DNA of 64,000 bases, taken from Cordylochernes scorpioides. Taxonomy: Eukaryota > Arthropoda > Arachnida > Pseudoscorpiones > Chernetidae. The stretch spans positions 113,088,010 to 113,152,009 of the forward strand of contig CP092863.1 of NCBI GenBank assembly GCA_030710605.1, written 5' to 3'. Below, piece after piece: positions 26,885 to 38,582 of the stretch (the stretch's first letter is position 1; each line of letters begins with the position of its first letter). Made by a program: the position numbers and the translations under genes. The notes below the pieces were generated by a model, which had not been told where the DNA came from, searched no databases, and saw nothing but the letters and a program-made list of their open reading frames with translations.

Positions 26885-27100
26885 TACAATTTGAATTATA
26901 GATTATAAACACAAGGTAATAAGACCAGATATAAATAAATAAATAGCGTGTGACATTTCAGTAACAGTGTTATTACCATCATCAAACAAAAGTAGTGAAT
27001 AGGAATTCAGTACTTTTCTCTGATGATGGTAACAAAGCTGTTACTGAAATGTCACACGCTATTTATTTATTTGGAATTGGTCATATTACCATGTGTTGCT
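26885..27100. mobile_element. Foldback MITE family F1, complete copy
   Basis: Long arms GACATTTCAGTAACAGTGTT and GCTGTTACTGAAATGTCACA, ends at AACACAAGGTAATAAGAC and ATTACCATGTGTT. Confidence 0.85.
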
Positions 27101-27547
27101 GTTATTTCTTATCCCCTTGTGTAAAGATTACACAAATTCCATGAGTCCATGCTCCTCAAGCTGTTTGATGATAATTTAGCAGCGGCCAAAGGTCTTGTAT
27201 AGTGCATCTAATGCAAGCCAAAATGTGTTCTGGAGCTGAAGGTACCAAGCTACAATTACCATGTGTTTCCACGTATAATGGAATGCTACGTACAAGTTGG
27301 ATGTGTTCTACTGTAATCTATTCATAAAGGAAATTTCTGCACAAGTGGACAGAAGGGTGACATTTGAATGAGGTGGATCAAAAAATCCCACAGGTGTCAT
27401 TTTTATTGTTGTCGTGTCCAAAGAAGAGTCTCAGATGTCTCCATGAATCTCCATCACAGCAGCAGCAATATCCACTATCTTGGGTGTGTAAAGCGTCATT
27501 TTTATTGTTTCATCTATTGTCATTCCCAGCAGAAGTTCAAGAATGAA

Positions 27548-27900
27548 AAAATATATCTAAAGAGACAAACGTCACCTCTCCCGTCAAAATAGACGTCTAA
27601 AACCAGACACCATCTATTGACCGTCGCCGAAAACTAGCTGCCTCGGGTCGGTGACAAAGCCACAACACCAGCTTTGACAAACTGAAAAGCGTCCATCTAG
27701 AGACCGTGGTTTTAGGCTAATGGCCCTTGTCAGCCTGGGGTGGACTTTATTCCATGAGATCCACAGATTGCCAAAGCTGGTGTTGTGGCTTTGTCACCGA
27801 CCCGAGGTTGCTAGTTTGCGGCGACGGTCAATAAATGCATCTGGTTTTAGACATCTATTTTGACTGAAGAGGTGACCCTTGTCTCTTTAGATCAATTTCC
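27548..27900. mobile_element. Foldback MITE family F2, complete copy
   Basis: CAAACGTCACCTCTCCCGTC, TAGACGTCTAAAACCAGA and GGGTCGGTGACAAAGCCACA at the left are answered by TTGTGGCTTTGTCACCGACC, CTGGTTTTAGACATCTA and GAAGAGGTGACCCTTGTCTC at the right. Arms about 140 nt. Relatives at 52560-52690, 53530-53720 and 55480-55800. Confidence 0.85.
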
Positions 27901-27929
27901 TCCCGGCAAAATTTCCATCTATAAAAAAT

Positions 27930-28095
27930 ATACATACGTTAGAATCTCTCTCAGAAGAACACCTAGTTGCAGAGTGAAGGTTTTCTTTTACCCACAAAGA
28001 AGAGCTGATTAGTATAAATGATAATTTTGGCGATGATAATTGTCTTTGTAGAGAGGTGTCTTTTATAGCAGGGGTGTCCTCTTATGGAGATTCTA
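27930..28095. mobile_element. Degraded pogo-like MITE
   Basis: GTAGAGAGGTGTC and GTGTCCTCTTATGGAG...TTCTACTGTA are the family's right end in inverted orientation; the left part is poorly preserved. Confidence 0.65.
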
Positions 28096-28104
28096 CTGTA
28101 TTTA

Positions 28105-28260
28105 TATATGCTCAAAACTTAAGAAAGTTGAACGTCTTTGATGTCACCAGTTATCTATTTTTTTTTAAGTAGACAAGCAATTTTGTTCACATTTGGTTAT
28201 CTCGTATGTTTTCAATAAAGATCACTGTAATATCTTTCAGAGTTATTGTATGAATCTACA
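28105..28260. mobile_element. Tc1/mariner-like MITE fragment
   Basis: Shares TTTGTTCACATTTGGTTATC and TTCAATAAAGATCACTGTAA with 10836-11121. A second piece ending in TCCATGAGTGTA lies at 28665-28735. The sequence in between (28260-28600) shows no gene. Confidence 0.65.
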
Positions 28261-28599
28261 TTTTTGGTTTTGTTGCTTGGAGAAACACAGAGGTTGATTT
28301 ATCCTTGTCTCAATCTGATAGTCAACAAATATATAACTGGATGAATACAATGATGTTTGATCAAGGTCTTTGGTTTATATAACTTCTACAAGACTGCAGT
28401 CACCGTTCGGAGGAGATTAATAGAATCGCCGAATGTCGTGGTCCATTTGGATGAGGAAAGTGAAGACTAGAACAAGGCTGATTCCACACTCGTCTTTTCA
28501 GTGATACGTTAACCTATGTACGGTGTGGCTACTGGACATGTGTCAGACCTAGAGGCTGTTGTTGGGTTCTGTGCTGTCTGGAGTTTAGGAGCTCCATCT

Positions 28600-28665
28600 A
28601 TTATTTCTTCCTGTGGTGAATCTGTATAAGAATGGTGGTCTTAATAAAGCTTTGTGTGTGTATGT
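28600..28665 (+). mobile_element. LINE 3' tail fragment
   Basis: GGTCTTAATAAAGCTTTGTG followed by TGTGTATG, the same 3' end as at 13829 and 37220. Confidence 0.55.
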
Positions 28666-28839
28666 TATTGTCTGAATTTGTATAGACAAGATAAAAGGTA
28701 CAACTTCCTTAAGTTTTGTCCATGAGTGTAAATGTGTTGAAAGTTTCCATTTTTCACAAGAAATAGGAATGTGTCAACCAGACACACTGGTTTAATTCTA
28801 AAATTAACTACTGTATGTAAATATTTCTATATAAATATA

Positions 28840-29188
28840 CAGCAGAACCTCCATGAAAAGACACTCACTCTAGAGGACACCTCTCTACAAAGGACAGTTT
28901 TCATTTAAAATAAAAGGATTTAAAAGCGTGAATGTTTCTTTTATACATAAAACAAACTTCTACTGTCCTTACTGCGATGAAAAAATATATTGGGAGGGCT
29001 TGGCTCATCAGTGGTGAACCTTCCCAGCGGTTTCGCCAATTTAATCCACCAGACCGCTTCTCAGAGCTCTAAGAGCAAATTTTACATTTTTACTATTTAG
29101 AAACTCTCTGGTAAGAGGACAACTCTCCATAAGGGACACTTTGGTCCTGCGAGTAGGTGTTGTACTTTACAAGGAGTTTGTTCTACTG
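28840..29188. mobile_element. Pogo-like MITE interrupted by a hairpin-MITE fragment
   Basis: The left half (CAGCAGAACCTCCATG to GGACAGTTTTCATTT, about 28918) and right half (from about 29073 to GTTTGTTCTACTG) belong to one pogo-like element. The intervening 155 bp contain GGGAGGGCTTGGCTCATCAG, a piece of the 10075-10337 family. This shows which inserted later. Confidence 0.8.
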
Positions 29189-29496
29189 TATATTTCAACC
29201 TATTTTCAGCTGTAATATTGCCTTATCTCCATGCCTGATGGCATCCATCTTCATTTGTTTTTGTCCGTTGAAGAGCAGGTTTTGCTCTGAAAGCTTGCAA
29301 CATCTCAAAATAAACTCTTTGCCCTAATTTTGCTTATTCCAATATTTCTGGATAACTATTGCTTACAATTATAAGTATGTCCTTCTGCAGTTCTATAAAC
29401 TTATGTCCATATATTTCCCAACTCAACTGCCCCATTAGAAAATTCAAAAATATTTTATCGACACTCCTAGTCAATTAATACTAAAATTAATGTGAG

Positions 29497-29600
29497 AATT
29501 ACAAACACAAGGTAATAAGACCAAATACAAATAAATAGTGTGTGACGTTTCAGTAACAGTGTTGTTACCATCTTCAGACAAAAGTACTGAATCCATTCAT
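29497..29600. mobile_element. Foldback MITE family F1, half element
   Basis: One arm only: ACACAAGGTAATAAGACCAA to CCATCTTCAGACAAAAGTAC. It stops before the centre. Confidence 0.75.
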
Positions 29601-29648
29601 TCATTCATTATACATTCAGCTAGCATTTAGTAGATATATCGGAATTCA

Positions 29649-30868
29649 GACAATAACTCTAAAATATACACTCATGGATAAAACTTAAGGAAGTTGTACC
29701 TTTTAGCATGTATATCGGGATTCTGACAATAACTCTGAAAGATACACTCATGGATAAAACTTAAGGTAGTTGTACCTTTTAGCATGTATATCGGGATTAT
29801 AACTCTGAAAGATACACTCATGGACAAAACTTAAGGAAGTTGTACCTTTTAGCATGTATATCGGGATTCTGACAATAACTCTGAAAGATACACTCATGGA
29901 TAAAACTTAAGGTAGTTGTACCTTTTAGCATGTATATCGGGATTATAACTCTGAAAGATACACTCATGGACAAAACTTAAGGAAGTTGTACCTTTTAGCA
30001 TGTATATCGGGATTCTGACAATAACTCTGAAAGATACACTCATGGACAAAACTTAAGGAAGTTGTACCTTTTAACATGTATATCGGGATTCTGACAATAA
30101 CTCTGAAAGATACACTCATGGACAAAACTTAAGGAAGTTGTACCTTTTAACATGTATATCGGGATTCAGACAATAACTCTGAAAGATACACTCATGGACA
30201 AAACTTAAGGAAGTTGTACCTTTTAACATGTATATCGGGATTCAGACAATAACTCTGAAAGATACACTCATGGATAAAACTTAAGGAAGTTGTACCTTTT
30301 AACATGTATATCGGGATTGAGACAATAACTCTGAAAGATACACTCATGGACAAAACTTAAGGAAGTTGTACCTTTTAACATGTATATCGGGATTCAGACA
30401 ATAACTCTGAAAGATACACTCATGGACAAAACTTAAGGAAGTTGTACCTTTTGACATGTATATCGGGATTCTGACAATAACTCTGAAAGATACACTCATG
30501 GATAAAACTTAAGGAAGTTGTACCTTTTAGCATGTATATCGGGATTCTGACAATAACTCTGAAAGATACACTCATGGACAAAACTTAAGGAAGTTGTACC
30601 TTTTAGCATGTATATCGGGATTCTGACAATAACTCTGAAAGATACACTCATGGACAAAACTTAAGGAAGTTGTACCTTTTAGCATGTATATCGGGATTCT
30701 GACAATAACTCTGAAAGATACACTCATGGATAAAACTTAAGGAAGTTGTACCTTTTAGCATGTATATCGGGATTCTGGTAATAACTCTGAAAGATACACT
30801 CATGGACAAAACTTAAGGAAGTTGTATTTTTTAGCATGTATATCGGGATTCAGACAATAACTTTGAAA
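29649..30868. repeat. 76-bp tandem array derived from a Tc1-like MITE terminus
   Basis: About 16 units of 76 bp, with shorter ones lacking CTGACA. Each carries GATACACTCATGGACAAAAC, TTAAGGAAGTTGTACCTTTT and AGCATGTATATCGGGATT. These are the terminal 76 bp of the MITE at 10836-11121 in inverted orientation. The array ends in a flank (30868-30945) that continues as the MITE interior, so the array grew from one end of a real element. Confidence 0.93.
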
Positions 30869-31300
30869 GATGTTACAGTGACCTTTATTTTGAAGACACA
30901 CAAGATAACCAAGTGTGAACAGTCTCTGTCTCCTTCAAAAATAAAAAAAAATGACTGGAGCGATTTCAAAGGCTTTCCACTTTCTCAGTTTTATCTCCAT
31001 GTATGTGAGTCCATCTGTGTGTGACTTAATAAAGGCTTTGGTGTGCGAGTATTTTCAAGGTCAACTGTTGACCACTACACACAGCTGCAATGTTCCTTCA
31101 ATATTTCAGGAGTACAGTCAAAACTTCTTAAACCTTTCTCTTCTTCTTCTTTCTTATCTCCACTCAATCATATTAAGGTATCAAGCTTGTAAAGCTTGTT
31201 GATGGTGTCTGCCGGGGATGAGGAGAGCTCATCAATGGATGAGTCAATACAGTCAATAATGTGGTTTGGGGTTGCATGTTGAGTTAAACCTTTCTGAATC
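30869..31300. repeat. MITE remainder and a LINE-like tail
   Basis: GATAACCAAGTGTGAACAGT belongs to the Tc1-like MITE, and TGACTTAATAAAGGCTTTGG (31021-31040) resembles the LINE 3' end. The part from 31130 matches 26110-26480. No gene. Confidence 0.55.
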
Positions 31301-31444
31301 ACATAAGGTAATAAAACCAAATTCAAAAATAAAGTACTCTAATTAGTAAATTAAATTTATAAATGAATTGGCATCTATCAATAAAATTTACTGGCAATGT
31401 GTTTATCATTGCAGTAAGGACTATAGAGATAATATTTGATGATA

Positions 31445-31615
31445 CAATAGAACCTCCACAAGAGGACACTCCCATTAGAGGACACCTCTCTATAAAGGAT
31501 AGTTTTCATTTGCAAAATTACCATTTAGAAACTGTCCAGTAAGAGGACACCTCTCCCTAAAGGACACTTTGGCTCTGCAATTAGGTGTTTCCTTTACAGG
31601 GAGGTATTTCTAGTG
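31445..31615. mobile_element. Pogo-like MITE
   Basis: After TA, CAATAGAACCTCCACAAGAG; closes AGGGAGGTATTTCTAG. Both internal GGACACCTCTC blocks present. Confidence 0.82.
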
Positions 31616-31734
31616 TATTATTAAAAATAAACACATTGCCAGTAAATTTAATTGTTATAAATTTTATATTTATACATTATTTATTTAGATTTGGTCTTTA
31701 TGCCTTATCACCTTTCTTAATAATATTTGTGCTC

Positions 31735-31830
31735 AACGGCCCCATCTTCTTGTCCAGTGAGTGCAAGTAACCAAACAGGGCTCTGGCACATAGAAAGTGC
31801 AAAAGTCAAACTGATTTTGACATGTATAGA
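31735..31830 (+). mobile_element. SINE fragment
   Basis: GAGTGCAAGTAACCAAACAG, GGGCTCTGGCACAT and AAGTGCAAAAGTCAAACTG are from the SINE body. Confidence 0.8.
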
Positions 31831-31839
31831 TGATAAGTC

Positions 31840-32230
31840 ACAATTTGGATTATAAACACAAGGTAATAAAACCAAATAAATAAATAGTGTGTGATGTTTC
31901 AGTAACAGCATTGTTACCATCTTCAGACAGACAGTACTAAATAGTATCTTTATCATCAGTACTTACAATAATATCAGTAATGATAAAGTACAATTTGGAT
32001 TATAGATACAGGTATATAAGACACCTAATCCAAATAAATTAATAGTGTGTGACGTTTCAGTAACAGCATTGTTATCATCATCAGACAAAATAATAAAAAA
32101 AATATATTTTAAAATTATTTAGGTCTTATTTTCCTTTAATAATAATATCAGTAGTTTCTGTCGAATGATGGTAACAATGCTGTTACCGAAATGTCACACT
32201 ATTTTATTTATTTGGTCTTATTACCTTGCG
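31840..32230. mobile_element. Two F1 foldback MITEs, one partial
   Basis: One arm at 31848-31930 (ACACAAGGTAATAAAACC to GTTACCATCTTCAGAC) and a fuller copy at 31985-32228 whose right arm reads GATGGTAACAATGCTGTTAC...GGTCTTATTACCTTG. Confidence 0.75.
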
Positions 32231-32330
32231 ACAAGTGTAGAGATGTGGTGCACTGGTAGTAAAAGCAGTAGCTAACTACCTACCATGATTATCATGGCCT
32301 GTACAGTATATATATAGGGATCATAATAAT
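32231..32330 (+). mobile_element. SINE tail fragment
   Basis: GATGTGGTGCACTGGTAGTA, GCAGTAGCTAACTACCTACC, ATGATTATCATGGCCTGTAC. The tail ends at a TA run. Confidence 0.8.
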
Positions 32331-32893
32331 AAAAACAAACTTTGTATAACATTGTACATAACTACCTCTCTACCAATAAGCCTTCCATTGAAATTATATA
32401 CAGACTATCCAATACAAACAGGAGATTAATTAGAAGAAACTGCTGAAAGGGTTCACCACTGATGAGCCAAGCCCTCTCATACAATAATTTCTATCATCAA
32501 TGTAAAGTTTATATATATATATATATATATATATGTCATAATATTGCTCTTCCAGGAATAATAAAGTAAACCTAGAGTCAGCTCAGAGAGAGACAGCAGC
32601 TAAAGTCCAGTCATTTGAGACACCAGCGACATTCCAGGGGGCGACCACAGGGGCGTTACTTGGAACCTCAGGACTAATTAAGAGAGTTGAGGATTGTGTT
32701 CGATACGAACGGCCGGCCGCTCAGCGGTGGCCGGACCGTCTCTCTCTCTGGTTGTCTGGGTTCATCTACCAAATTGTGGTGTGATTATTTCACTTTCCCC
32801 ACATTATTATTATATTGCCACATTAAAAGTCGACAGGATCTTATCACATATATATAAATAAGTGTAAATTCTATTTTATAACTGAAGAATAAT
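32331..32893. other. Unclassified stretch with a GC-rich core
   Basis: Includes a hairpin-MITE fragment (32450-32510), a TA run (32510-32534), and a GC-rich block (32560-32760) with GAACGGCCGGCCGCTC. The block could be a piece of an LTR; I cannot prove it. No ORF of note. Confidence 0.4.
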
Positions 32894-32894
32894 A

Positions 32895-33074
32895 CAGTAG
32901 AACATACTCCATGAGAGGACATTTTCACTAGAGGAAACCTCTCTACAAAGGACAGTTTTCATCACCGGAATTACTCTTTTTACTAATTAGCAACTCTCCA
33001 GTAAGAGTACACCTCTCTCCCTAAAGGACACTTTGGCTCTGCAATGAAGTGTCCTTTACAGATTTGTTCTACTG
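32895..33074. mobile_element. Pogo-like MITE next to LEO1
   Basis: TA then CAGTAGAACATACTCCATGA, ending TTTGTTCTACTG then TA. Its first 30 bases are the closest match to the minisatellite unit at 2006-3510. Confidence 0.88.
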
Positions 33075-33236
33075 TAGGTATAAAAAATTTACCAAATTTT
33101 TGTTGTTTACAACAGTTTGATATATCCCAGCCACACATATCAGCTCAGAGTCAGAAACTTGCATAAATAGATTTTATTCCTGGTGGTGTATTGAGAGAAT
33201 ACTAAATAATACATATTTACATATCGGCACCCCGCA

Positions 33237-35372
33237 CTAGCTGGAGTCCTCGTCGCTCTCCTCAATGGCAACCTTCTTCTTCTTGCCCTCAGTCCGCTTC
33301 CTCTCCAGGATGTCATCATCATCATCGTCGTCATCATCATCCAGGACCTTGCTCTGCTCCAGTCTCTTGGTCCGGATCTCCTCGTCCGATCCCTCCTCGT
33401 CGGAGGAGTAGATGGACTGCCGTTCCTTGGTGGAGAGTCGGCCTCCCTTCTTGTACTTGTTCTTGATGGCGGAGAGGGAGATGGCCCCTTCGTCGTCATC
33501 GCCGTCTTCCAAGTAGGAAGCGCTGATGCCGCGGGTGTGGGACTTCTCCTTCATCCTCCGTTGCTTGTTCTCCCTGCGAATGGAGGCCCTCAACTTGTCC
33601 TCCTCCTTCTTGATCTTCTCCGACCTGTTAGCCTCGGGGTCCATGCCCACATTGGGCAGCACCCGGATCTTCTGGGTCTTCTGGTTGCGGTCTGCTAGGG
33701 ACAGGGTCATCTTGCGATGGGTGAAGCTGTCCGTGGAGTGGGGCCGGAAGGTCAGCTTGGTCCTGAACACAGCCTGACCCTGGAGGCCGGTCCCCTGCCG
33801 GATATAGAGGTGGTTGTGGTCTCCAGGCATCAAGTTCTGTCTGTGGACATCAAAGATCTCAGTACCCAGGTGCATAGAGAGGCTTCCGTCTGACCAGCGG
33901 ATGATCTTGGCATTGCTGATCTTGTTCTCATTCCCTTCCTCGTCCAGCTCAGTCTTCCACCGGATGGTGTTCTCCACCTTGAGCTTCAGCCTGGCTCGGC
34001 CCTCTTCATCCAGTACCTCATCTTCATCCACCTCGTCCTCATAGGTTTCCGGGTCGTACGGCCTGGTGTCCACACTGAGGAAATTGGGAAGCTTGACAAA
34101 ATGTAGCTCGTCCCCCAAGTTGGCAGAAATTCTGGGAATTTCCACCTCAATCCGAGTTTCCTGTGGAGGAGGCTCTTCTTCTTCCTCGTCTTCCTCAAAT
34201 GCCGGCCTCCTCACAGGCTCCTCCTCCACTTCCATCTTCTCCTGCTGCTCCTCCTCCGAGCTCAGCTCCCCAAACAGATCTTGGGCCGTTGCCTTCGACT
34301 TATCCTCATCTTCTTCATCGGAGTCCTTGGTTGCAGACTCATCACCAGAGCCTTCTGTTCGAACATGCTTCTTCTTCCTGCCAATAATTGAACCATCCGA
34401 CCCGTCAGAATCTTGTTTCTCTTCCTGAGCAGCGGAACCCTCAGCATCTGAAGCACGGGATGGAGACCCTGGTTCTGATCCCTCAAGATTTTGCCTCTTG
34501 GCTTGGTTTTCATCATCAGATTCTTTTTCATCATCCTCAGAGCGTTTCCTTTTTCTTGAACTTGAAGAACCATGGGAAGCATCTGATTCTGCTTGTTCAT
34601 TCCCAGATCTTTCCCCATCAGATTCATTTGTTTCCATTTTTGTTGAGCCTTCCTCATCTTCGGAGTGTGATTTCTTTTCACTTTCCTTTTCATCATCTGA
34701 TGCTTGTTCTGCTTCATGGACAGAACTCTTCTCTGCATCAGAGTTTTCTTCACCAGAATGCTCTGCCTCAGAATTTTCAGCTTCACTCTGGGCTTTTTCA
34801 CTACTGGCTGGGCTACGTTCTGAGGACTTGCGTGGGCTATGTTCAACCTCTGAACCTGATTCATCATTTTTTTCATGTGTTTCTTCTTGTTCCTCTTCCT
34901 CATCTGAACCACGAGTTACTGCTTCCTCTTCCTCTTCATGTTTTTCTTCTTCTGAATTACTACCATCACCTGAATGATGGCTTCCTGCATCAGAATGTTG
35001 GCTTTCTTCATTTTCTGAATGTTGTTCTGCCTCACTTTCTGAACGGGCTTGTTCTTCTGCCTCAGAATGGCGTTCTTCGTCATCCGAATTTTGTTCATTT
35101 TCTTCTGCATCTGATGCTGCTTCATTTTGTGATGCGACGCTTTCTCGATCAGAATGTTCTGCATTACCTTGACTTCCTTCATTATCCGATGATTCGGAAT
35201 TATTTTCATTACCAGATGATGCAGCTTGTGGCGAATGCTGTTCTTGTTCGTCGCTGTCACTATTATTTTGACGGGGCGACCCTACCGAATGCTCACTTTC
35301 GGCATCCGATTGTTCGTGGGCAGATTGCGGACTATTTTGGGAATATTCACTACTATTAGGGCTATCTCCCAT
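33237..35372 (-). CDS. LEO1: RNA polymerase-associated protein LEO1
   Basis: 711 residues in one exon, starting [20 protein letters not shown] and ending IEESDEDSS. Residues 1 to about 400 are a low-complexity, Ser/Glu/Asp-rich acidic region. The conserved Leo1 domain follows (about 405-600): [61 protein letters not shown] and [12 protein letters not shown] basic/acidic tail closes the protein. LEO1 is a subunit of the Paf1 complex, which travels with RNA polymerase II and supports histone H2B ubiquitination, H3 methylation and elongation. Length is close to the human protein (666). AATAAA lies downstream on the minus strand near 33175. Codons are AT-rich in the first 900 bases and GC-rich afterwards. 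Reading frames on the opposite strand are shadows. Confidence 0.97.
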   Translation of the reverse strand: MGDSPNSSEYSQNSPQSAHEQSDAESEHSVGSPRQNNSDSDEQEQHSPQAASSGNENNSESSDNEGSQGNAEHSDRESVASQNEAASDAEENEQNSDDEERHSEAEEQARSESEAEQHSENEESQHSDAGSHHSGDGSNSEEEKHEEEEEAVTRGSDEEEEQEETHEKNDESGSEVEHSPRKSSERSPASSEKAQSEAENSEAEHSGEENSDAEKSSVHEAEQASDDEKESEKKSHSEDEEGSTKMETNESDGERSGNEQAESDASHGSSSSRKRKRSEDDEKESDDENQAKRQNLEGSEPGSPSRASDAEGSAAQEEKQDSDGSDGSIIGRKKKHVRTEGSGDESATKDSDEEDEDKSKATAQDLFGELSSEEEQQEKMEVEEEPVRRPAFEEDEEEEEPPPQETRIEVEIPRISANLGDELHFVKLPNFLSVDTRPYDPETYEDEVDEDEVLDEEGRARLKLKVENTIRWKTELDEEGNENKISNAKIIRWSDGSLSMHLGTEIFDVHRQNLMPGDHNHLYIRQGTGLQGQAVFRTKLTFRPHSTDSFTHRKMTLSLADRNQKTQKIRVLPNVGMDPEANRSEKIKKEEDKLRASIRRENKQRRMKEKSHTRGISASYLEDGDDDEGAISLSAIKNKYKKGGRLSTKERQSIYSSDEEGSDEEIRTKRLEQSKVLDDDDDDDDDDILERKRTEGKKKKVAIEESDEDSS

Positions 35373-36029
35373 TATAATTTAATAAGGCGGACTATATATA
35401 ATAGTATGGTTATTTTTATTATTAAATAATTTATTAGAAATAGTGTAAACACATTTATTTTAAACAAAATAAAAAATATAAGGTCAAAATGAAATATATT
35501 ACTATCACTGAATTGAAAAAAATCTATATTAATAAAATGCATATTTTATATATTTAAAAAATATAACTTATATTTTATTTAGTTTTAATTTTATAGCTTC
35601 AAAATTTTAATTATATTTTATACTAGTCTTATAATTATTATTTAAAAATTTTAAATTCTTTAAAGTAACTATACAAGTATATAAACGATTTTAACATTCG
35701 AATTTTTGATATTTTTGAATATTCACAAAACATTTGGACTTTAGAATTTTTATTACTCAAAATCATATTTAAAAATCGGTGTTTTTTATTATTATATTTT
35801 TATATCCACTAGTCTAGCTCATGCGAAATTTAAATCACTGAAATGTTAAATATTAGTTTGGTAATTTAAAAAGAAGAAATCTGAAATTTATTACACTTGA
35901 TAGTACCACCCAGAATTATTTTTATAGTAAACAAATTTCTTAATCAAATTATTTAGATAAAAATTGCTTTAACATGTATAGAAACTAAGAAGGTAAGTTT
36001 TCTCTTATGATTTCTGAAAAAAAAAAAAA
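35373..36029. other. AT-rich region upstream of LEO1
   Basis: Very AT-rich, with no recognisable element or gene. It should hold the LEO1 promoter by position. A 20-bp A run is at about 36017-36037. Confidence 0.4.
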
Positions 36030-36966
36030 AAAAAAAAGACCTCAAGGAACTTCAATGACAACGATGCAAAAAAGACAGGCTGTCCAACTGATTAGAACAA
36101 ACTATTAACTATCAGTTCTAATCATGGCCTCAGTGGGTTACTGAACAGAACAAGTTAATCAAAAAATCTCAAGCTCTAATTGAGTCTGAGGAGAGCTGGT
36201 CATAGATTGAGATAGTTCAGTCCAAGAAAAATATGAACAGTGAGGGTAGGTTTGGTATGTTTCTGAGATTCTTGAACGCAATTTTCGCCAGGACATGTTC
36301 GTGACCTATGTCAAAGGTAATGATGACATCTCTGTGGCAGATCTAAGGCAGAAATTTTAAGATATGGTTTAGAGAGTAGATACAATTGTCCAGAGGAATT
36401 TGGTGAAGTAGTCATGAGTATATATACTTCTGCTCAGACCACAAGAGCAATCATATTTAAAGTAAACGATCAAGGCAGGATGAAATTAGGTGTATAAAAG
36501 TGGAAATAGCAGCATTGTTTGCAGCCCTGTCTGCTAATTCTTTGCCTTGACTTCAGTACAGATACTTCTTAGCACAGACCTGCAATCTGAATCAATGGCC
36601 ACTTCTGAGTTGGTTGGATAATTAACTGCAAGGTAATGGGCCAGAGAATAGAAAATAGTTCAGCTTGGAAAGCTGTGCAGTATAGATGGAGCTATAGAAG
36701 GATTGGTGGCTGATTTTTGTTAAGGGATGATAATTGTAGCACCCTAACACTTGAAAAACTTTTTGAAACATCTGTGAAGATAAATGCCATTGTTGCTCTT
36801 TCAAGGTTCAGACAAATTAACAAGAGCGTATGAATAAAGAGTTTAACACTGAGACAGGGCTTCATAGAGTAAAACTGGGATCACAACTGATTGGAGAATT
36901 TTGATGCCAGCAGCATAAGAAATGCCCATTTTCTATGGATTTAGTTAGTGATTATGAAATAATTGT

Positions 36967-37220
36967 TTTTCTTTCCTCTCTTCACTCTCCACTTCTCCCA
37001 TTCATATTTCTAAATTTTTTTTCTTATTTTCCATTAATTATTTCCATATATTAGGATTATTCAAATAATAATCTGTATATATTTACCATGTGTATATAAT
37101 ATTTCTCCATTTTTATCCCTTTGTATATTTCCCACTTTCATGGGTTTCTCCTTCTTGTAACCCCAAGGAGAATCCTCTGTAAGACCTGTGTGTCTTAATA
37201 AAGGTTTTTGTGTGTGTGTG
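36967..37220 (+). mobile_element. 5'-truncated LINE 3' UTR with 15-bp target duplication
   Basis: Flanked by the perfect repeat TTATGAAATAATTGT (36952-36966 and 37221-37235). Ends CCTGTGTGTCTTAATAAAGG, then TTTTTGTGTGTGTGTG, the family 3' end also seen at 13829. It carries only the UTR, from TTTTTCTTTCCTCTC onward. Confidence 0.93.
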
Positions 37221-37251
37221 TTATGAAATAATTGTACAACTTATATGAGTG

Positions 37252-37337
37252 ATTATGAAAAAAGGCATCTCCTTATCGTGCAACTGAAAGTTGCGCAACT
37301 TTCAGTTGCGCGATAAGGAGATGCCTTTTTTCATAAT
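37252..37337. repeat. 86-bp palindrome with no loop
   Basis: Arms 37252-37294 and 37295-37337 are inverse copies with one mismatch. The centre reads GAAAGTTGC|GCAACTTTC and the outer part ATGAAAAAAGGCATCTCC. The outer sequence links it to the GGCATCTCCT foldback family at 5600-7700. Confidence 0.93.
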
Positions 37338-38240
37338 TATGCACCTTATCCCAGTACAATATCACATTTGTACTATTTTTTTCACATTATATGAGTGAGT
37401 TTGCACAAATGATGAACAAATCCTCAGGTTTGTCAAATTCCAGGGATGAGGCTTGGCTATATATCCAGATAGCTGACATGAGAAGATAGTGACACTCTTG
37501 CTATAGTTTGTTAAAAAAATCCCAATAGGACACCAGTACTCTGACTGCTATGGTGAGGGTAACTACCAACTTTCTGAGCCAGCTCAGCTCGGGGGCCCAC
37601 CATATTTTCGATGGTCTAAAAGAGCTGAATTAGTGGAGTCTCCGTATGGAAGAGTAAAATTTTTGTTTGTATAATGGATGTAAGCAGGAGAATCACATTT
37701 TTGGTGTCTTCAGGTATAAAAACCATATGTAGGAGGGAAGTAACATTAGGAAAGATAAGTTAAAAAATACTATAAAGTGTCTTGCTTGCACGAATATTCA
37801 ACCCAGGTGTCTGGGAGTAATATGTAAAGATTAGGATGTGATCAGTGAAGGAATTTTCTCAACCAAGCTCCTAAATGGAAGAGGTTTGACCATGAAAAGT
37901 TCACTGAAAGGACCAGAAACAGAGGTTAGAGGTCGGAATTGAAACGGGATAAATATTCAAGGCTTTCCTTTACTTTGCACCAATGCTACAGGTGAAGAGT
38001 GCATCCGTGCCCATGATCACAAGAAGTAAAGTCTGGCTGATGAATTCTTCAAAATTGAAAAACTCTCTTCTAACCTCTAGACATTCAATAGGCTGATCAA
38101 ATTGCAATTATTCGCTGAACCAGGCATATGGAAATATGTCTCGAAACAATCTAATGGGAAGAAGTCTTTGTCCATTGACAGGTCAATGCTTTGTTTGAAA
38201 GGAGCACGTTCAAAATTAATATAATACGCATAATAGATAG

Positions 38241-38582
38241 TGTTGCACCAGGTTGCGGCTTGGCAGACTCTTCAGCCTTGATTCTCTCCTGTGCTGGGTC
38301 TTGCATCTTACCAGAGCGTGTTTCAACCATCCTACAAATTTATATAAGGGAATAATGAGATAAGTCTACTTTAAGTAGCCTCCAGAATACTTTATTTATT
38401 TTCTCACATCAAAGAGAGCAGTGAAGTCACGTGTACCTAAATACAAATGATGATAAACTAAATAATCTGTTTTAAATAAATATCATAGAATATTTTATAT
38501 AAAAATAAATAAATATATATAATTTAAATTTCAAATATATTGAAAATAATATAAGAAATACGCCATTAATCATGACGTAACA
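38241..38582 (-). repeat. Gypsy 3' LTR
   Basis: 342 bp, TGTTAC...GCAACA on the minus strand. Differs from the 5' LTR by a few bases (for example CATGACG against CATGATG). It also contains the first gag codons. Confidence 0.95.

Larger units (their letters stand above)
36030..38236 (-). pseudogene. Decayed LINE (reverse transcriptase to RNase H region)
   Basis: Minus-strand translation in shifting frames yields RNase H-like pieces, including FTDASKV-like residues near 36760 and an IAPSI.Y..PAELF pattern near 36670, followed upstream by degraded RT-like sequence to about 38200. Many stops and frameshifts are present, so it is an old copy. Assignment is by general resemblance only. Confidence 0.5.

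Noticed and set aside
34388-35359. 323-codon frame on the plus strand
   Set aside because: Shadow of the low-complexity acidic part of LEO1 on the opposite strand.
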